Below are positions 9,588-17,951 of a stretch of DNA of 64,000 bases, piece by piece (positions within the stretch are counted from its first letter, which is position 1; each line of letters starts with the position of its first letter). The stretch is from contig JAGBAO010000002.1 of assembly GCA_017938925.1 (NCBI GenBank), forward strand, positions 62,001-126,000, given 5' to 3'. The position numbers and the translations under genes were made by a program. Below the pieces are notes generated by a model. It saw only the letters and a program-made list of their open reading frames with translations. It was not told the DNA's origin and did not search any database. The stretch is from Bacteroidales bacterium (lineage in GTDB: Bacteria > Bacteroidota > Bacteroidia > Bacteroidales > UBA932).

Positions 9588-11030
9588 TTATTGATTCCCG
9601 GACTCACCGGAAACGGAAGGGACCTCTGCCCTTTCCATGATAAAGACCGGACTATCCCACACAGGGAGCCCTTTAAAAGTCATTGAACCTCCTTTGACGC
9701 TCCATTTCTCAAGTTCACAGATACGTCCGGTAACAGGTTCCACCCAGACAGGGTCTTTGAGCGCTAGACCTGACACGGTCAAATCTAACTTTTCCTGTGA
9801 TATGGAATCAGACGGGATCTCGCCTTTCTGCCACACCAGGACACCGACTCTGCGCCCGTCTTTAGACACAGCCAGCACACTCAGAGATTTTTTGGATGGA
9901 GTCTTATAAGCCAATTCCCCATCTGCCTTCATCTGAGGTGTCAGCAGGCTTGCCATATGCGACACAGCATAATAAGCAGGGCGTGCCCAGACAACCTCTC
10001 CGTTAAGATTGGTATGCAGAAGTCCCTTGTAGTTAACGGTATGTCTGTACTTCACATCAACCATAGTGAAGATATTGGACGGGATTCCAAGACGAAAGTC
10101 CGTAGCCATCCTGCGCAGATACCACTTGGCCTGACTGTATTCTGTCCACTCATACTTGCTCAGGGCAAATGCATATTGAAGACAGGCAGGACATCCGTTC
10201 TCTCCTTGAAGCATCTTTATATCCTTTGAATAGGAATGGATCAGACCTGTCAGGACCTTTATTGAGTCCACTGTCACGTCCGGATCCTTTTCATAAGGAT
10301 GGAAAGTGGCATAATCCATCAGATGGAGTTTACCGGCAGCCTTGATGTCTTCCAGTACATTTCTGGTAAAATTGGTGTGAGTTCCGGCTAGAGCAAGTCC
10401 GGCTATGCCGACTTGTGGATCATGCTTTCTGATAAGCTCTGCCGTACGGATGAAAAGGTTTGCATATTTGCGTGACTTTTCCGGGTCCTTACCACCATTG
10501 GGCTCGTTCCATATCTCATACATCGTGACCTTTCCCTTATAACGGGTCACCACTTCACGGACGTAATTAAGCCACCCTTGCATGGTGTCTTCATCATCGA
10601 AGATTGCGGCATTAAGGTCCACTTCCCCATTGGCATATATCGGGTTGGCATATCCAAGGCTAATCCAAGGGCATACTCCCTGGGCAAGTACTCCGTCCAC
10701 CATCTCGTCAATCCACGCAAAGTCATACACTCCACGCACCTTCTCCGTCTTTGCCCATCCGCTCTGCATGCGGGCATAGCCGGCACCGGTTCCTCCGATC
10801 CAGTCCTTGTACTCGGAGAATACGGTAAAATCACGGTCCACTGTCTCGCATCCGACAGACCAGAGGGAATGTCCTTCACCATTGTGTCTGACCACTTCCA
10901 CCTTCCCAATCTGTTTAAGCGGAGCAGGCGCGGCATTGAGCTTGTTCCAGCACACCGAGGTCAATTTCTGACCATGCGCTGCCCCTGTAAGCAGGAGCAG
11001 CGCGGCCAGTAATATTAGGGTTCTTTTCAT
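9588..11030 (-). CDS. GH39-like (clan GH-A) secreted glycoside hydrolase
   Basis: A 480-residue protein with a signal peptide (residues 1-20, ending AAHG). The TIM-barrel body has the clan GH-A arrangement: YEIWNEPNG (about 171-179) supplies the acid/base glutamate after beta-4, and MLQGENGCP (about 273-281) supplies the nucleophile after beta-7. GYARMQSGWAKTEKVRGVYD near residue 85 is typical of GH39 and related retaining beta-xylosidase/iduronidase enzymes. A short beta-sandwich follows (about 385-465). The substrate is not readable. Within a uronate-glycan locus it could release a xylose, a uronic acid or another sugar that flanks the lyase site. It lies 7 nt after the preceding lipoprotein gene, in the same operon. 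Confidence 0.78.
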   Translation of the reverse strand: MKRTLILLAALLLLTGAAHGQKLTSVCWNKLNAAPAPLKQIGKVEVVRHNGEGHSLWSVGCETVDRDFTVFSEYKDWIGGTGAGYARMQSGWAKTEKVRGVYDFAWIDEMVDGVLAQGVCPWISLGYANPIYANGEVDLNAAIFDDEDTMQGWLNYVREVVTRYKGKVTMYEIWNEPNGGKDPEKSRKYANLFIRTAELIRKHDPQVGIAGLALAGTHTNFTRNVLEDIKAAGKLHLMDYATFHPYEKDPDVTVDSIKVLTGLIHSYSKDIKMLQGENGCPACLQYAFALSKYEWTEYSQAKWYLRRMATDFRLGIPSNIFTMVDVKYRHTVNYKGLLHTNLNGEVVWARPAYYAVSHMASLLTPQMKADGELAYKTPSKKSLSVLAVSKDGRRVGVLVWQKGEIPSDSISQEKLDLTVSGLALKDPVWVEPVTGRICELEKWSVKGGSMTFKGLPVWDSPVFIMERAEVPSVSGESGNQ

Positions 11031-11037
11031 AGAAAGA

Positions 11038-12411
11038 TTATTCAGCTGCTTTATTATAAGTTATAACCAGCTTCTTCAATTTGAAGGCTTTGGCTTTCAC
11101 AGCAAAATAATAAGTAGTATTAGGCTGAGGAACAAGATCACCTTCATTATCTGACAAATTCAAGGTTTTCTTATTATTTCCGGAAGATATATTTACGCCT
11201 TCTAACTTTGTTCCTCCCAAAGCTTTTTCCGAATAGACATATATCGGGGTCTTCTCTGACACTTCAGCACATTCAATATAAACAGTAGAAATCATCATTC
11301 CTTTTACAGCCGGGAGACTTACACTTCCGTCTGAGTCTGCATCTACATTCAACATCAGTGAAAAGTCAGTGTATTTAAAATTCGCTGATGATGATATATT
11401 GAAAGGATATTCCACACCATCCTGAATGAAAGTAAAGCCTCTATCTAAAGTATTTGTATTTGGAATGTATCCAGTAAAGACTTTATCTCTTCCGACAGTA
11501 AAGTCCACAGTCAGCACCAGTTCCTCTGGCACTACAGGTTCCTCAGGCTCATTCTCATTCGGGAATTCCAGAGCAGAATCATCGATACCAAGAGGTACAA
11601 TTGACGACCTTTTGAAGTTAAATGTACCTGTAGCAGTAACTGAAGCAGTGCTTCCGTCTGCCTTAGTGTATGTCACTGTAAGATTGGTCAGTTCTCTTGG
11701 GAGAATAGCTATATAATAGTCGCCTGGCTCCATCGCAGATTCTGAATCCAGAACTGCTGAAAGATAACGGTCAGACTGAGCTGCAATTGCAGGATACTCC
11801 TTGAAAGTGTATTTACACTTTGCAGTCAGATATTGATTTTCATCTGTTGTTGAAATCTGAATAGTCTTGATGTCAGAAGACTTCAAGCTAACCTTCACAA
11901 GCGAGCAGGTGTTCCTCATCTGAACAGACAGATCAGTCTCGCCCTCCTTCACCTCTGCAATTCCTACAGAAGCAAAAGCCGCAGGATCGTAAGAACCTTT
12001 TACCGCTTTCTGCACATTTGCGACAAGGATACCTGTAACATACGGATCACCTACCTCTGGCACAGTGAACACAGGCTCGGAACCCTCAGCAGTAGAATGC
12101 ACCACATAGTACTTTTCAGCCGGGAGAGCAAGTCCTGTAAAGACTGCAGAGTTCTTTCCAGGCTCAAAATCCTTTATCACAAACTCTCTGTTCGCAGTGC
12201 CGTCGAAAACGATGAGCTTGTCATTTTCTTGCCAAATAATGGATGTGTTATTCTCTCCACCGAGCTGTGTCTTTGTGTCAGCACCCACTGTAAGAGTAAG
12301 TTCAACAAGATTTTCCTCAGAAGGTGTGATATTGTCATTAGCAGGCTTCTCGCAAGAGAATGCAAAGACTGCCGCTGCCGTAATAAATAATGTATTGAAA
12401 ATTGTCTTCAT
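11038..12411 (-). CDS. Modular surface lipoprotein: fimbrillin-like domain plus a C-terminal beta module
   Basis: A 457-residue lipoprotein (FSC lipobox, Cys20). Residues about 35-285 resemble fimbrillin/Mfa-like beta domains: DTKTQLGGENNTSIIWQEND is a typical opening, and DYYIAILPREL and SIVPLGI are typical later landmarks. After a Pro/Glu-rich linker (EPEEPVVPEE, about 290-302), residues about 303-457 form a second beta-rich module. The same module is in the lipoprotein encoded at 12611-13360: both carry VDFT, then a leucine-proline-alanine stretch (SLPAVKGM here, KLPALEGM there), a VY pair and a C-terminal LVITY/VLTY strand. In this position it is most likely a surface glycan-binding protein, an inference from locus context and architecture; a fimbrial tip protein is the alternative. 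Confidence 0.7.
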   Translation of the reverse strand: MKTIFNTLFITAAAVFAFSCEKPANDNITPSEENLVELTLTVGADTKTQLGGENNTSIIWQENDKLIVFDGTANREFVIKDFEPGKNSAVFTGLALPAEKYYVVHSTAEGSEPVFTVPEVGDPYVTGILVANVQKAVKGSYDPAAFASVGIAEVKEGETDLSVQMRNTCSLVKVSLKSSDIKTIQISTTDENQYLTAKCKYTFKEYPAIAAQSDRYLSAVLDSESAMEPGDYYIAILPRELTNLTVTYTKADGSTASVTATGTFNFKRSSIVPLGIDDSALEFPNENEPEEPVVPEELVLTVDFTVGRDKVFTGYIPNTNTLDRGFTFIQDGVEYPFNISSSANFKYTDFSLMLNVDADSDGSVSLPAVKGMMISTVYIECAEVSEKTPIYVYSEKALGGTKLEGVNISSGNNKKTLNLSDNEGDLVPQPNTTYYFAVKAKAFKLKKLVITYNKAAE

Positions 12412-12413
12412 GA

Positions 12414-12578
12414 TCAGTTCCAGTTAAAGTTATTATCACCATATTCTGAGAAACCCTCATTGGTTACTCCTACAGACCTGTCGCTTGAGCAAAGGATTCC
12501 TTCCATATTCAAGGATATCACTTCCGCTTCAGGAGAGATATAGGCTTGCCCACCCCTGTAATTATTCTTGATTTTCAT
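12414..12578 (-). CDS. 54-residue conserved-style small peptide between two surface lipoproteins
   Basis: I start it at ATG 12578, 32 nt after the stop of the upstream lipoprotein; the longer open frame begins inside that gene. The peptide has a basic start (MKIKNNYRGG), then YISPEAEVISLNMEGILCSS (residues 13-32), then an acidic and aromatic tail ending NFNWN. Short proteins with a Y-x-x-P-E-x-E-V-I start and a cysteine near the middle are common beside fimbrillin-like and SusD-like genes in Bacteroidales, usually annotated as hypothetical; this is family recollection. There is no clear signal peptide or membrane segment. It ends 2 nt before the next lipoprotein gene, so translation is probably coupled. 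Function is unknown. Confidence 0.7.
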   Translation of the reverse strand: MKIKNNYRGGQAYISPEAEVISLNMEGILCSSDRSVGVTNEGFSEYGDNNFNWN

Positions 12579-12610
12579 ATTTGTTATTGATTTGATTTTG
12601 ATTATAAGTA

Positions 12611-13360
12611 TTATTCCGAGTAAGTGAGTACCCAAGTTGTAAAGGTAGTCGCCTTGGCAGGAGAGCACAACCAGTACTGTGTGCCTGCTGATGAGTCAGA
12701 AAGTTCAAATGTATATTCCTGAGCCTCTACTGCCGTAATGTTTGCATCTCCATCATTATCCGCAACAGATACCATTATAGGAGCTGTTGCCTGATCATTA
12801 GTCGTATTTACATACAGTTTCTTGCCTGTACCGGGAGTGTTGCTCACTTTAACATACACAGAAGTAAGCTTCATACCCTCCAATGCAGGAAGCTTTACAT
12901 AACAAGCGTTCGAACTTCCGTCCGCATTCATTCTAAAGCCCTGATCCTCTCCCAGAAGGATACAGTTCTTGTCTTTCGGGCTGTTGATCGTAAATGTGTA
13001 TTCCGCTTCATTCTGCGAAAGCACGAAGTCCACATTTGACAGAGCCTTCTTGGAAGTAGGGAGATCGGTCGTGAATGGCTGGGATGTAAAATCCACGCTG
13101 ACAGTCACCGTTTTTGTTGTCGGTGTGTCCTCACCAGGAGTCTGTGTACCCTCATCTGGAGTCGTTGGATCCTCGCCAGGAGTCTGTGTACCCTCATCTG
13201 GAGTCGTTGGATCCTCGCCAGGAGTCTGTGTACCCTCACCAGGAGTCTGCTCCTGATTTACTCCTCCATCAGGATTGATGACCTCATCCGGTTTGCAGGA
13301 GAGAGTCATCGCAGAGATAGCCGCAAGAACGGCAAAGATTGAGATAATGTTCTTTTTCAT
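12611..13360 (-). CDS. Lipoprotein with Pro/Thr/Glu repeat stalk and C-terminal beta module
   Basis: A 249-residue lipoprotein (TLSC, Cys22). Residues about 36-82 are a low-complexity stalk of repeated TPGEDPTTPDEGTQ units, encoded by a 42-bp tandem repeat. Residues about 85-249 are the same beta-rich module found at the C-terminus of the 457-residue neighbour (VDFTSQPF, CYVKLPALEGMKLTSVYVKV, WVLTYSE). The layout of lipid anchor, extended stalk and binding module is what would be expected of a surface glycan-binding protein held away from the membrane; that role is inferred. It lacks the fimbrillin-like domain of its neighbour. It starts 18 nt after the SDR gene, within the operon. Confidence 0.7.
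   Translation of the reverse strand: MKKNIISIFAVLAAISAMTLSCKPDEVINPDGGVNQEQTPGEGTQTPGEDPTTPDEGTQTPGEDPTTPDEGTQTPGEDTPTTKTVTVSVDFTSQPFTTDLPTSKKALSNVDFVLSQNEAEYTFTINSPKDKNCILLGEDQGFRMNADGSSNACYVKLPALEGMKLTSVYVKVSNTPGTGKKLYVNTTNDQATAPIMVSVADNDGDANITAVEAQEYTFELSDSSAGTQYWLCSPAKATTFTTWVLTYSE
13128..13240. repeat. 42-bp tandem repeat (2.7 copies) encoding the lipoprotein stalk
   Basis: Units at 13128-13169 and 13170-13211 and a partial third from 13212 are almost identical, differing by a single A/G in the first two. The period of 42 is a multiple of three, so unit gain or loss keeps the frame and changes only stalk length (14 residues per unit). Near-identity at DNA level suggests recent duplication. 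Confidence 0.92.
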
Positions 13361-13378
13361 ATGATGAAATTTTAATAG

Positions 13379-14212
13379 TTATAATCCTGCACTTGAAAGG
13401 AAACCTCCGTCCACAGGTACGGTAATACCTGTCACAAAACTTGCAGCTTCATCATTCACCAGCCAATTTACGCAGCCGATGAGCTCCTTTGCCTCACCGA
13501 AACGGTGCATAGGGGTGTTGTAGTTGATGTGCTGACCGCGCGAGGTGAGTCCGCCTTCCGGGGTTGTGAGGAGCTTCTTTGAACGCTCGTTCACGAAGAA
13601 TCCCGGCGCAACTGCATTCACACGGATTCCCGCCGGAGCCAGATATGCAGCAAGCCACTGGGTGAAGTTTGACACTCCTGCCTTTGCAATAGCATAAGCC
13701 GGCACACGCGAAAGAGGACGATAAGTATTCATCGACGCGAAGTTGATGATGTTGCCATGACCCTGCTTGATCATATCGAGGGCGAACACACGTGAAGGAA
13801 TCACAGTACCGAGAGTGTTGATCTCTATCACATCAAGAAACTTCTTCATGTCAAGGTTGAAGAATCCGCGCAGGCCCTCGCGGTCATCGGTGAGTTCCTT
13901 AGGATCGAACTCGTTGATGGTGGTCACTGCGTCAGGCTGGTTTCCGCCGGCACCGTTGATGAGAATGGTCACGGGGCCATAGACCTTGTGAACCTCCTCG
14001 CGCACCTGCATCATTCTTGCTTCATCCTTCACATCTGCGGTTATGCACACGCAACTGCCTCCGAAAGACCTGATCTCCTCTTCTACTTTCTGGAGCTTGT
14101 CCAGAGATCGTCCCACGAGGACTACATTGTGGCCCTGCTTTGCAAAGTCCACTGCTATCACCGAGCAGAGTGTTCCGCCTGCTCCGGTCACTACAATATT
14201 CTGTTTATTCAT
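13379..14212 (-). CDS. uxuB: SDR-family D-mannonate oxidoreductase (fructuronate reductase)
   Basis: A 277-residue short-chain dehydrogenase with no signal peptide. The nucleotide-binding glycine motif is TGAGGTLCSVIA (about 9-20), and NGAGG follows at about 87-91. The catalytic Ser/Tyr/Lys set is in NFASMNTY (about 157-164) and PAYAIAKAG, the Y-x-x-x-K signature (about 171-179). The ending VPVDGGF is typical of SDRs. The insert after NGAGG and the segment APGFFVNERSK match the SDR type of mannonate oxidoreductase, as in Bacillus UxuB, rather than the KduD type. It would reduce D-fructuronate to D-mannonate, between UxaC and UxuA, both encoded in this operon. It overlaps uxaC by 8 nt. Confidence 0.85.
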   Translation of the reverse strand: MNKQNIVVTGAGGTLCSVIAVDFAKQGHNVVLVGRSLDKLQKVEEEIRSFGGSCVCITADVKDEARMMQVREEVHKVYGPVTILINGAGGNQPDAVTTINEFDPKELTDDREGLRGFFNLDMKKFLDVIEINTLGTVIPSRVFALDMIKQGHGNIINFASMNTYRPLSRVPAYAIAKAGVSNFTQWLAAYLAPAGIRVNAVAPGFFVNERSKKLLTTPEGGLTSRGQHINYNTPMHRFGEAKELIGCVNWLVNDEAASFVTGITVPVDGGFLSSAGL

Positions 14213-15551
14213 AAAAATATTTCAATGCATTGTTATATGATATATCTGCAGCAATGTGGCCGAGGTAGGCCTCGTCTGCAGGGAACTGACCGCTGAGGGT
14301 CTTGTCTGCTAGCCAGTTGCAGAGGATGCGGCGGAAATAGTCATGACGCGAAAACGAAAGCACATTGCGGCTGTCGGTGGTCATTCCTATGAACTGCGGC
14401 ATCAGCGAGTATGCTGCAAGATTCTCCAGCTGGTCGGTCATGCCGTAGAAGTGGTCGTTGTACCACCATGCAGGACCGAACTGCACCTTGCCCACAACCC
14501 CATCCTGCGAATAGGATCCTGTAAGCACTGCCAGAGCGGCATTGTCTGCCGGATTCAAGGTAAACAGTCCTGTCTTAGGAAGTTCACCCTTCACATCCTG
14601 CGAATCCATGAACGCGCAAAGGCTCTTTACGTCGCATGTATTTCCTATCGAAGCATATCCGCCGGCTGGTCCTGCAAGAGAACGCAGACGCGAACTGGTG
14701 AAACGCTGTGCACCAATATGAAGGAGCATCGCCCAACCACGGCGTGAATACTCGCAGGCCAGATGGCCAAGCACAAATGACTTAAGCCTTACATCAGCAA
14801 ACTCAGCTGCAGCATAGAGCTTTGCAGCAGTCTCAAAATCCGTCAGCACAAATCTCCAGCCGTCATCAAGAGCATGATCGGCCACACGGCAGCCGTTCTC
14901 TGAGAAAACATCGAGTCTTGCATCCACAGCTGCAAGATATTCCTCCAAGGTCTTAGGCGAACCGAGCCTTTCAAGCCATGCAGGAGCAAATCCAAGCACA
15001 GAATCAGCCCTCAACGAAGGCGTCACCTTGATGTCTCCCCTTACGGAAGAATGTACGGTTACATCGTCCAGCAGATCATCTGAGGTACTGAGAACCTTCA
15101 CCCCAAAGCTGCGCAGTATGCCCATTGTCGAGAATGAATCTTCCTTAAGACGCTCGTTGCAGGCATCCCATACCTTGTCTGCACATGACGGATCAGGCAT
15201 CTCGTCCAGGCCGAAGACATTCTTCATCTCCATTGCAGACCAATGGAAGAGCGGATTGCCAAGGGTGTGAGGAAGAGTCCTTGCCCATGCGTCGAACTTC
15301 TCACGGGTGGAAGCATGACCGGAAATCACGGCCTCATTCTCGCCATGAAGACGCATAGCCCTGTGCTTGTATGGGTCTGAAGCCACCCAGAGCTGTCCTA
15401 TGTCTGAGAAACGACGGTCTGAGGCAAGCTCTGCAGGCACAAGGTGATTGTGATAATCCGCTATCGGAAGCCCCTCCACGTACTCATGGTAAAGAGTGCG
15501 TGCGAGAGGGGTTTCGAGCAGGAAGTCGCTATTTATAAAATCTACTTTCAT
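14205..15551 (-). CDS. uxaC: Uronate isomerase UxaC
   Basis: A 448-residue cytoplasmic enzyme that converts D-glucuronate to D-fructuronate, and galacturonate to tagaturonate. I use ATG 15551, which overlaps the previous stop as TGATG; a TTG one codon upstream is possible but unlikely. Metal-binding YHNHL (about 34-38) lies at the start of the amidohydrolase-like barrel. GNPLFHWSAMEMKNVFG, the mid-protein STSDD and the late MTTDSRNVLSFSRHDYFRR are UxaC hallmarks. Length is close to the family norm (about 470). It sits between the RraA-like and SDR genes and, with the SDR and UxuA, gives glucuronate to 2-keto-3-deoxygluconate. Confidence 0.96.
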   Translation of the reverse strand: MKVDFINSDFLLETPLARTLYHEYVEGLPIADYHNHLVPAELASDRRFSDIGQLWVASDPYKHRAMRLHGENEAVISGHASTREKFDAWARTLPHTLGNPLFHWSAMEMKNVFGLDEMPDPSCADKVWDACNERLKEDSFSTMGILRSFGVKVLSTSDDLLDDVTVHSSVRGDIKVTPSLRADSVLGFAPAWLERLGSPKTLEEYLAAVDARLDVFSENGCRVADHALDDGWRFVLTDFETAAKLYAAAEFADVRLKSFVLGHLACEYSRRGWAMLLHIGAQRFTSSRLRSLAGPAGGYASIGNTCDVKSLCAFMDSQDVKGELPKTGLFTLNPADNAALAVLTGSYSQDGVVGKVQFGPAWWYNDHFYGMTDQLENLAAYSLMPQFIGMTTDSRNVLSFSRHDYFRRILCNWLADKTLSGQFPADEAYLGHIAADISYNNALKYFYE

Positions 15552-16276
15552 CAAAAATATCCGCCGTTGTTTACCATTTCAACTGCCGAGAAGCCCTCGT
15601 GAACCCACTTCTTCATCTCGCGCTCGTTGCGGTTGATCTCCTCCGCACGGAGAAGCACCTCATAAGCGATGGCACGTGGGATAACCACAACTCCGTCTAT
15701 ATCGCCAAACATTACATCACCCGGCTTGATATACACCTTGCCGATGCGGATAGGAATATTGTAACCTGTGATCTTTGTTCTTCCGAGCGAACCGTTTGAA
15801 GTGCGGTAGCGGTAGAAGACCGGGAATTTCTGAGCAAGTACCTGTCTTGTGTCGCGGATACCTCCGTTCACTACAGCCATGCGGGAATGGCGTGCAATAG
15901 CCGAAGCGGTCATGATCTCACCCCAGTGCGAAGCTTCCACCTCATCACCTGCATCCCACACGACACAGCACTCTGCCGGCATATCGTCAAGCATACGCGC
16001 TCTGATATCCATCTCGCCTCCTACGGTAGGATCCGGATTAGAACGGATGGTATATGCGATACCTGCCTTGCACATCTGGTTCTCCAAAGGCAAGATAGTG
16101 ATCGGAAGCGCCTGATCCATCAGAAGCTTCTCCCTAAGTACATCATTGATCGCACCTGTGTAAAGTGCCTCATAACGGTCGCAAAGTTCCTTGTCCGAGA
16201 TTGGGAAAGGAGTCATGTCGATCTTGTCGAGCATCTCTGTGAGAGCATCGAGCTTCATCATACTTTTCTTTGACAT
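15551..16276 (-). CDS. RraA/HMG-aldolase-like family protein
   Basis: A 241-residue cytoplasmic protein. Landmarks of the RraA / 4-hydroxy-4-methyl-2-oxoglutarate aldolase fold are present: HWGEIMTASA (about 117-126), VNGGIRDT (about 135-142; the Arg-Asp pair binds substrate and metal in aldolases), a PGDVMFGD segment (about 188-195) and DIDGVVVIP (about 195-203). True RraA (an RNase E inhibitor) is shorter, about 160 residues; the extra N-terminus here fits the metabolic members. It lies between the symporter and uxaC, overlapping uxaC by 1 nt, so a sugar-acid role is likely. A 2-keto-3-deoxygluconate aldolase is an attractive guess because no KdgK or Eda gene is visible, but this is inference. 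Confidence 0.8.
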   Translation of the reverse strand: MSKKSMMKLDALTEMLDKIDMTPFPISDKELCDRYEALYTGAINDVLREKLLMDQALPITILPLENQMCKAGIAYTIRSNPDPTVGGEMDIRARMLDDMPAECCVVWDAGDEVEASHWGEIMTASAIARHSRMAVVNGGIRDTRQVLAQKFPVFYRYRTSNGSLGRTKITGYNIPIRIGKVYIKPGDVMFGDIDGVVVIPRAIAYEVLLRAEEINRNEREMKKWVHEGFSAVEMVNNGGYF

Positions 16277-16294
16277 TCTTCTTATATTTTGATA

Positions 16295-17950
16295 TTATTT
16301 CTTTCTCTTTATATATATGACTGCCAGTGCCAATGCTACGATCAGACAGGCCACACCGGCAAGACAGCTGTAGAATCCACCATCGGTGGTAATCGTAGGA
16401 ATACTCATCGCCACGAACAGGATACCGGCTGTCACAAGCGAGAACACGAACAGCCACACAAGTGCACGGATATATTCCGGAGAAATCTTCGGTTTATCAG
16501 CCTCTGCAATAGGGGTGTGGATAAGCCTGAAGAAACTCTCCACCTCGGCATTCTTCTCTGGAGTACGTTTTTTCCATGAAGGGATGAAATATACGATGAA
16601 GCAGAGCGCCGATTCAACAAGAGTAGCCACCTCCCACGAAACAGATGGAATCAGGTTCAGCACGACACCGGAAACCACACCGGTGAAGATTGTAGCGATG
16701 GACGCTGTGCTGTCCGGCTTACGCACAATGATTCCCATAAGGAGCGGAATACCGAGAGGAATCGCAAGGATGCTGGAGAAGAGCTTGTTGGCCTCGAAGG
16801 CACCGCCGAAGTTGCGGATAAGAATAGCTCCACCTATCATCACCGCACCTACAAGGCCTGTACTGATACGCGCTACAGAAAGTAGCTTTGTTTCAGAAGC
16901 ATTACGGTTAATGAGTCTCTTGTATATATCGTTGGTAAGAACAGAAGCCATAACGTTGTACTCTGCATTGAGGGAAGACATCGTTGCTGCAAACATCGAC
17001 GAGAAAAGGATACCCATAATGCCGACAGGAAGGAGTTTGATGGCGACAGACACATACGACATCTCCGGGTCTGCCAATCCTGGAACAATAAGTTGAGAAG
17101 CCACGGCTGGAAGCAGGAACACCGGAGTGAAGACCAGGAACAGCAGACCTGTGACCACACCTACCTTGGTAGCAGCGTTCTCATCCTTCACACAATAGAA
17201 CTTCTGGATAAAGGTCCAATTCTCATTATACTTGACAAGAGTCATGAGAGCATATATTCCAAGCCAGAAGAGATTTCCTTTCGGACCGTTGAAGAAGTTC
17301 AAATGGTCCGGCAGTTTCTCTGCAATGCCTGACAAGCCGCCCACTTCGCTCATAGACAGAGGGAGGAGCACCACAGTGACAAGAATCAGAATCAGGAACT
17401 GCACAGTACTCATTATGGTCACGGTCCATATACCTCCTATAAGGTTGAATACGGTCACAATAATTCCAGAAACGACAATCGACCACTCAAGAGAAAGAGG
17501 AGTGACCACAGCGATGAATACACCGATCGCATAAAGACGGACCATGTTGTCAAGTACTCTCAGCACCAGACTCACCCATGTCATCACCTGCTGGAGCGGA
17601 AGGCTATAACGTTGCTCCAGATACTCCATAGGGGTCGTGCAACCGGTCCTTCGCCACAATTTGCCAAGGAAGACACCGCCTATGATGCAAGCCGGCACAG
17701 TCACCCAAAAGACAGTAATCGACACAACACCCCATTCATATGCTATTCCAGCATAGGCAACAAAAACGAAGGTCGAGAAAAGACCCATGAAGTTGGTGAT
17801 GGTGGCCATAACCCAAGGGATTGTTCCGCCACCTTTGAAATATGCTCCGCTGTCCTTGATGAACCAGCCGAATGAAAGACCTATGACAGCCATAAGGGCC
17901 ACATAGACCGCCACTGAGACGTAGTCAAGATTCTGAAGATGTAATTCCAT
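16295..17950 (-). CDS. Sodium:solute symporter (SSS family), probable uronate importer
   Basis: A 551-residue inner-membrane protein with about 13-14 predicted hydrophobic segments across residues 10-545. The N-terminus contains DYVSVAVYVALMAVIGLSFG, and the family core runs through TPMEYLEQRY and FAATMSSLNAEYNVMAS (about 325). It starts 1 nt after uxuA and lies 18 nt before the RraA-like gene. Placement among the hexuronate enzymes suggests it carries the uronic acid or an unsaturated derivative from periplasm to cytoplasm with sodium; the substrate is inferred from context only. Confidence 0.9.
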   Translation of the reverse strand: MELHLQNLDYVSVAVYVALMAVIGLSFGWFIKDSGAYFKGGGTIPWVMATITNFMGLFSTFVFVAYAGIAYEWGVVSITVFWVTVPACIIGGVFLGKLWRRTGCTTPMEYLEQRYSLPLQQVMTWVSLVLRVLDNMVRLYAIGVFIAVVTPLSLEWSIVVSGIIVTVFNLIGGIWTVTIMSTVQFLILILVTVVLLPLSMSEVGGLSGIAEKLPDHLNFFNGPKGNLFWLGIYALMTLVKYNENWTFIQKFYCVKDENAATKVGVVTGLLFLVFTPVFLLPAVASQLIVPGLADPEMSYVSVAIKLLPVGIMGILFSSMFAATMSSLNAEYNVMASVLTNDIYKRLINRNASETKLLSVARISTGLVGAVMIGGAILIRNFGGAFEANKLFSSILAIPLGIPLLMGIIVRKPDSTASIATIFTGVVSGVVLNLIPSVSWEVATLVESALCFIVYFIPSWKKRTPEKNAEVESFFRLIHTPIAEADKPKISPEYIRALVWLFVFSLVTAGILFVAMSIPTITTDGGFYSCLAGVACLIVALALAVIYIKRKK

Positions 17951-17951
17951 A

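Noticed and set aside
13128..13240. Repeat array considered as CRISPR
   Set aside because: Units are contiguous without spacers and encode a protein stalk; no cas genes are present.
13379..14212. KduD (2-keto-3-deoxygluconate dehydrogenase) as the SDR's identity
   Set aside because: Length, insert and neighbours (UxaC, UxuA) fit the SDR mannonate oxidoreductase better; no KduI partner is present.
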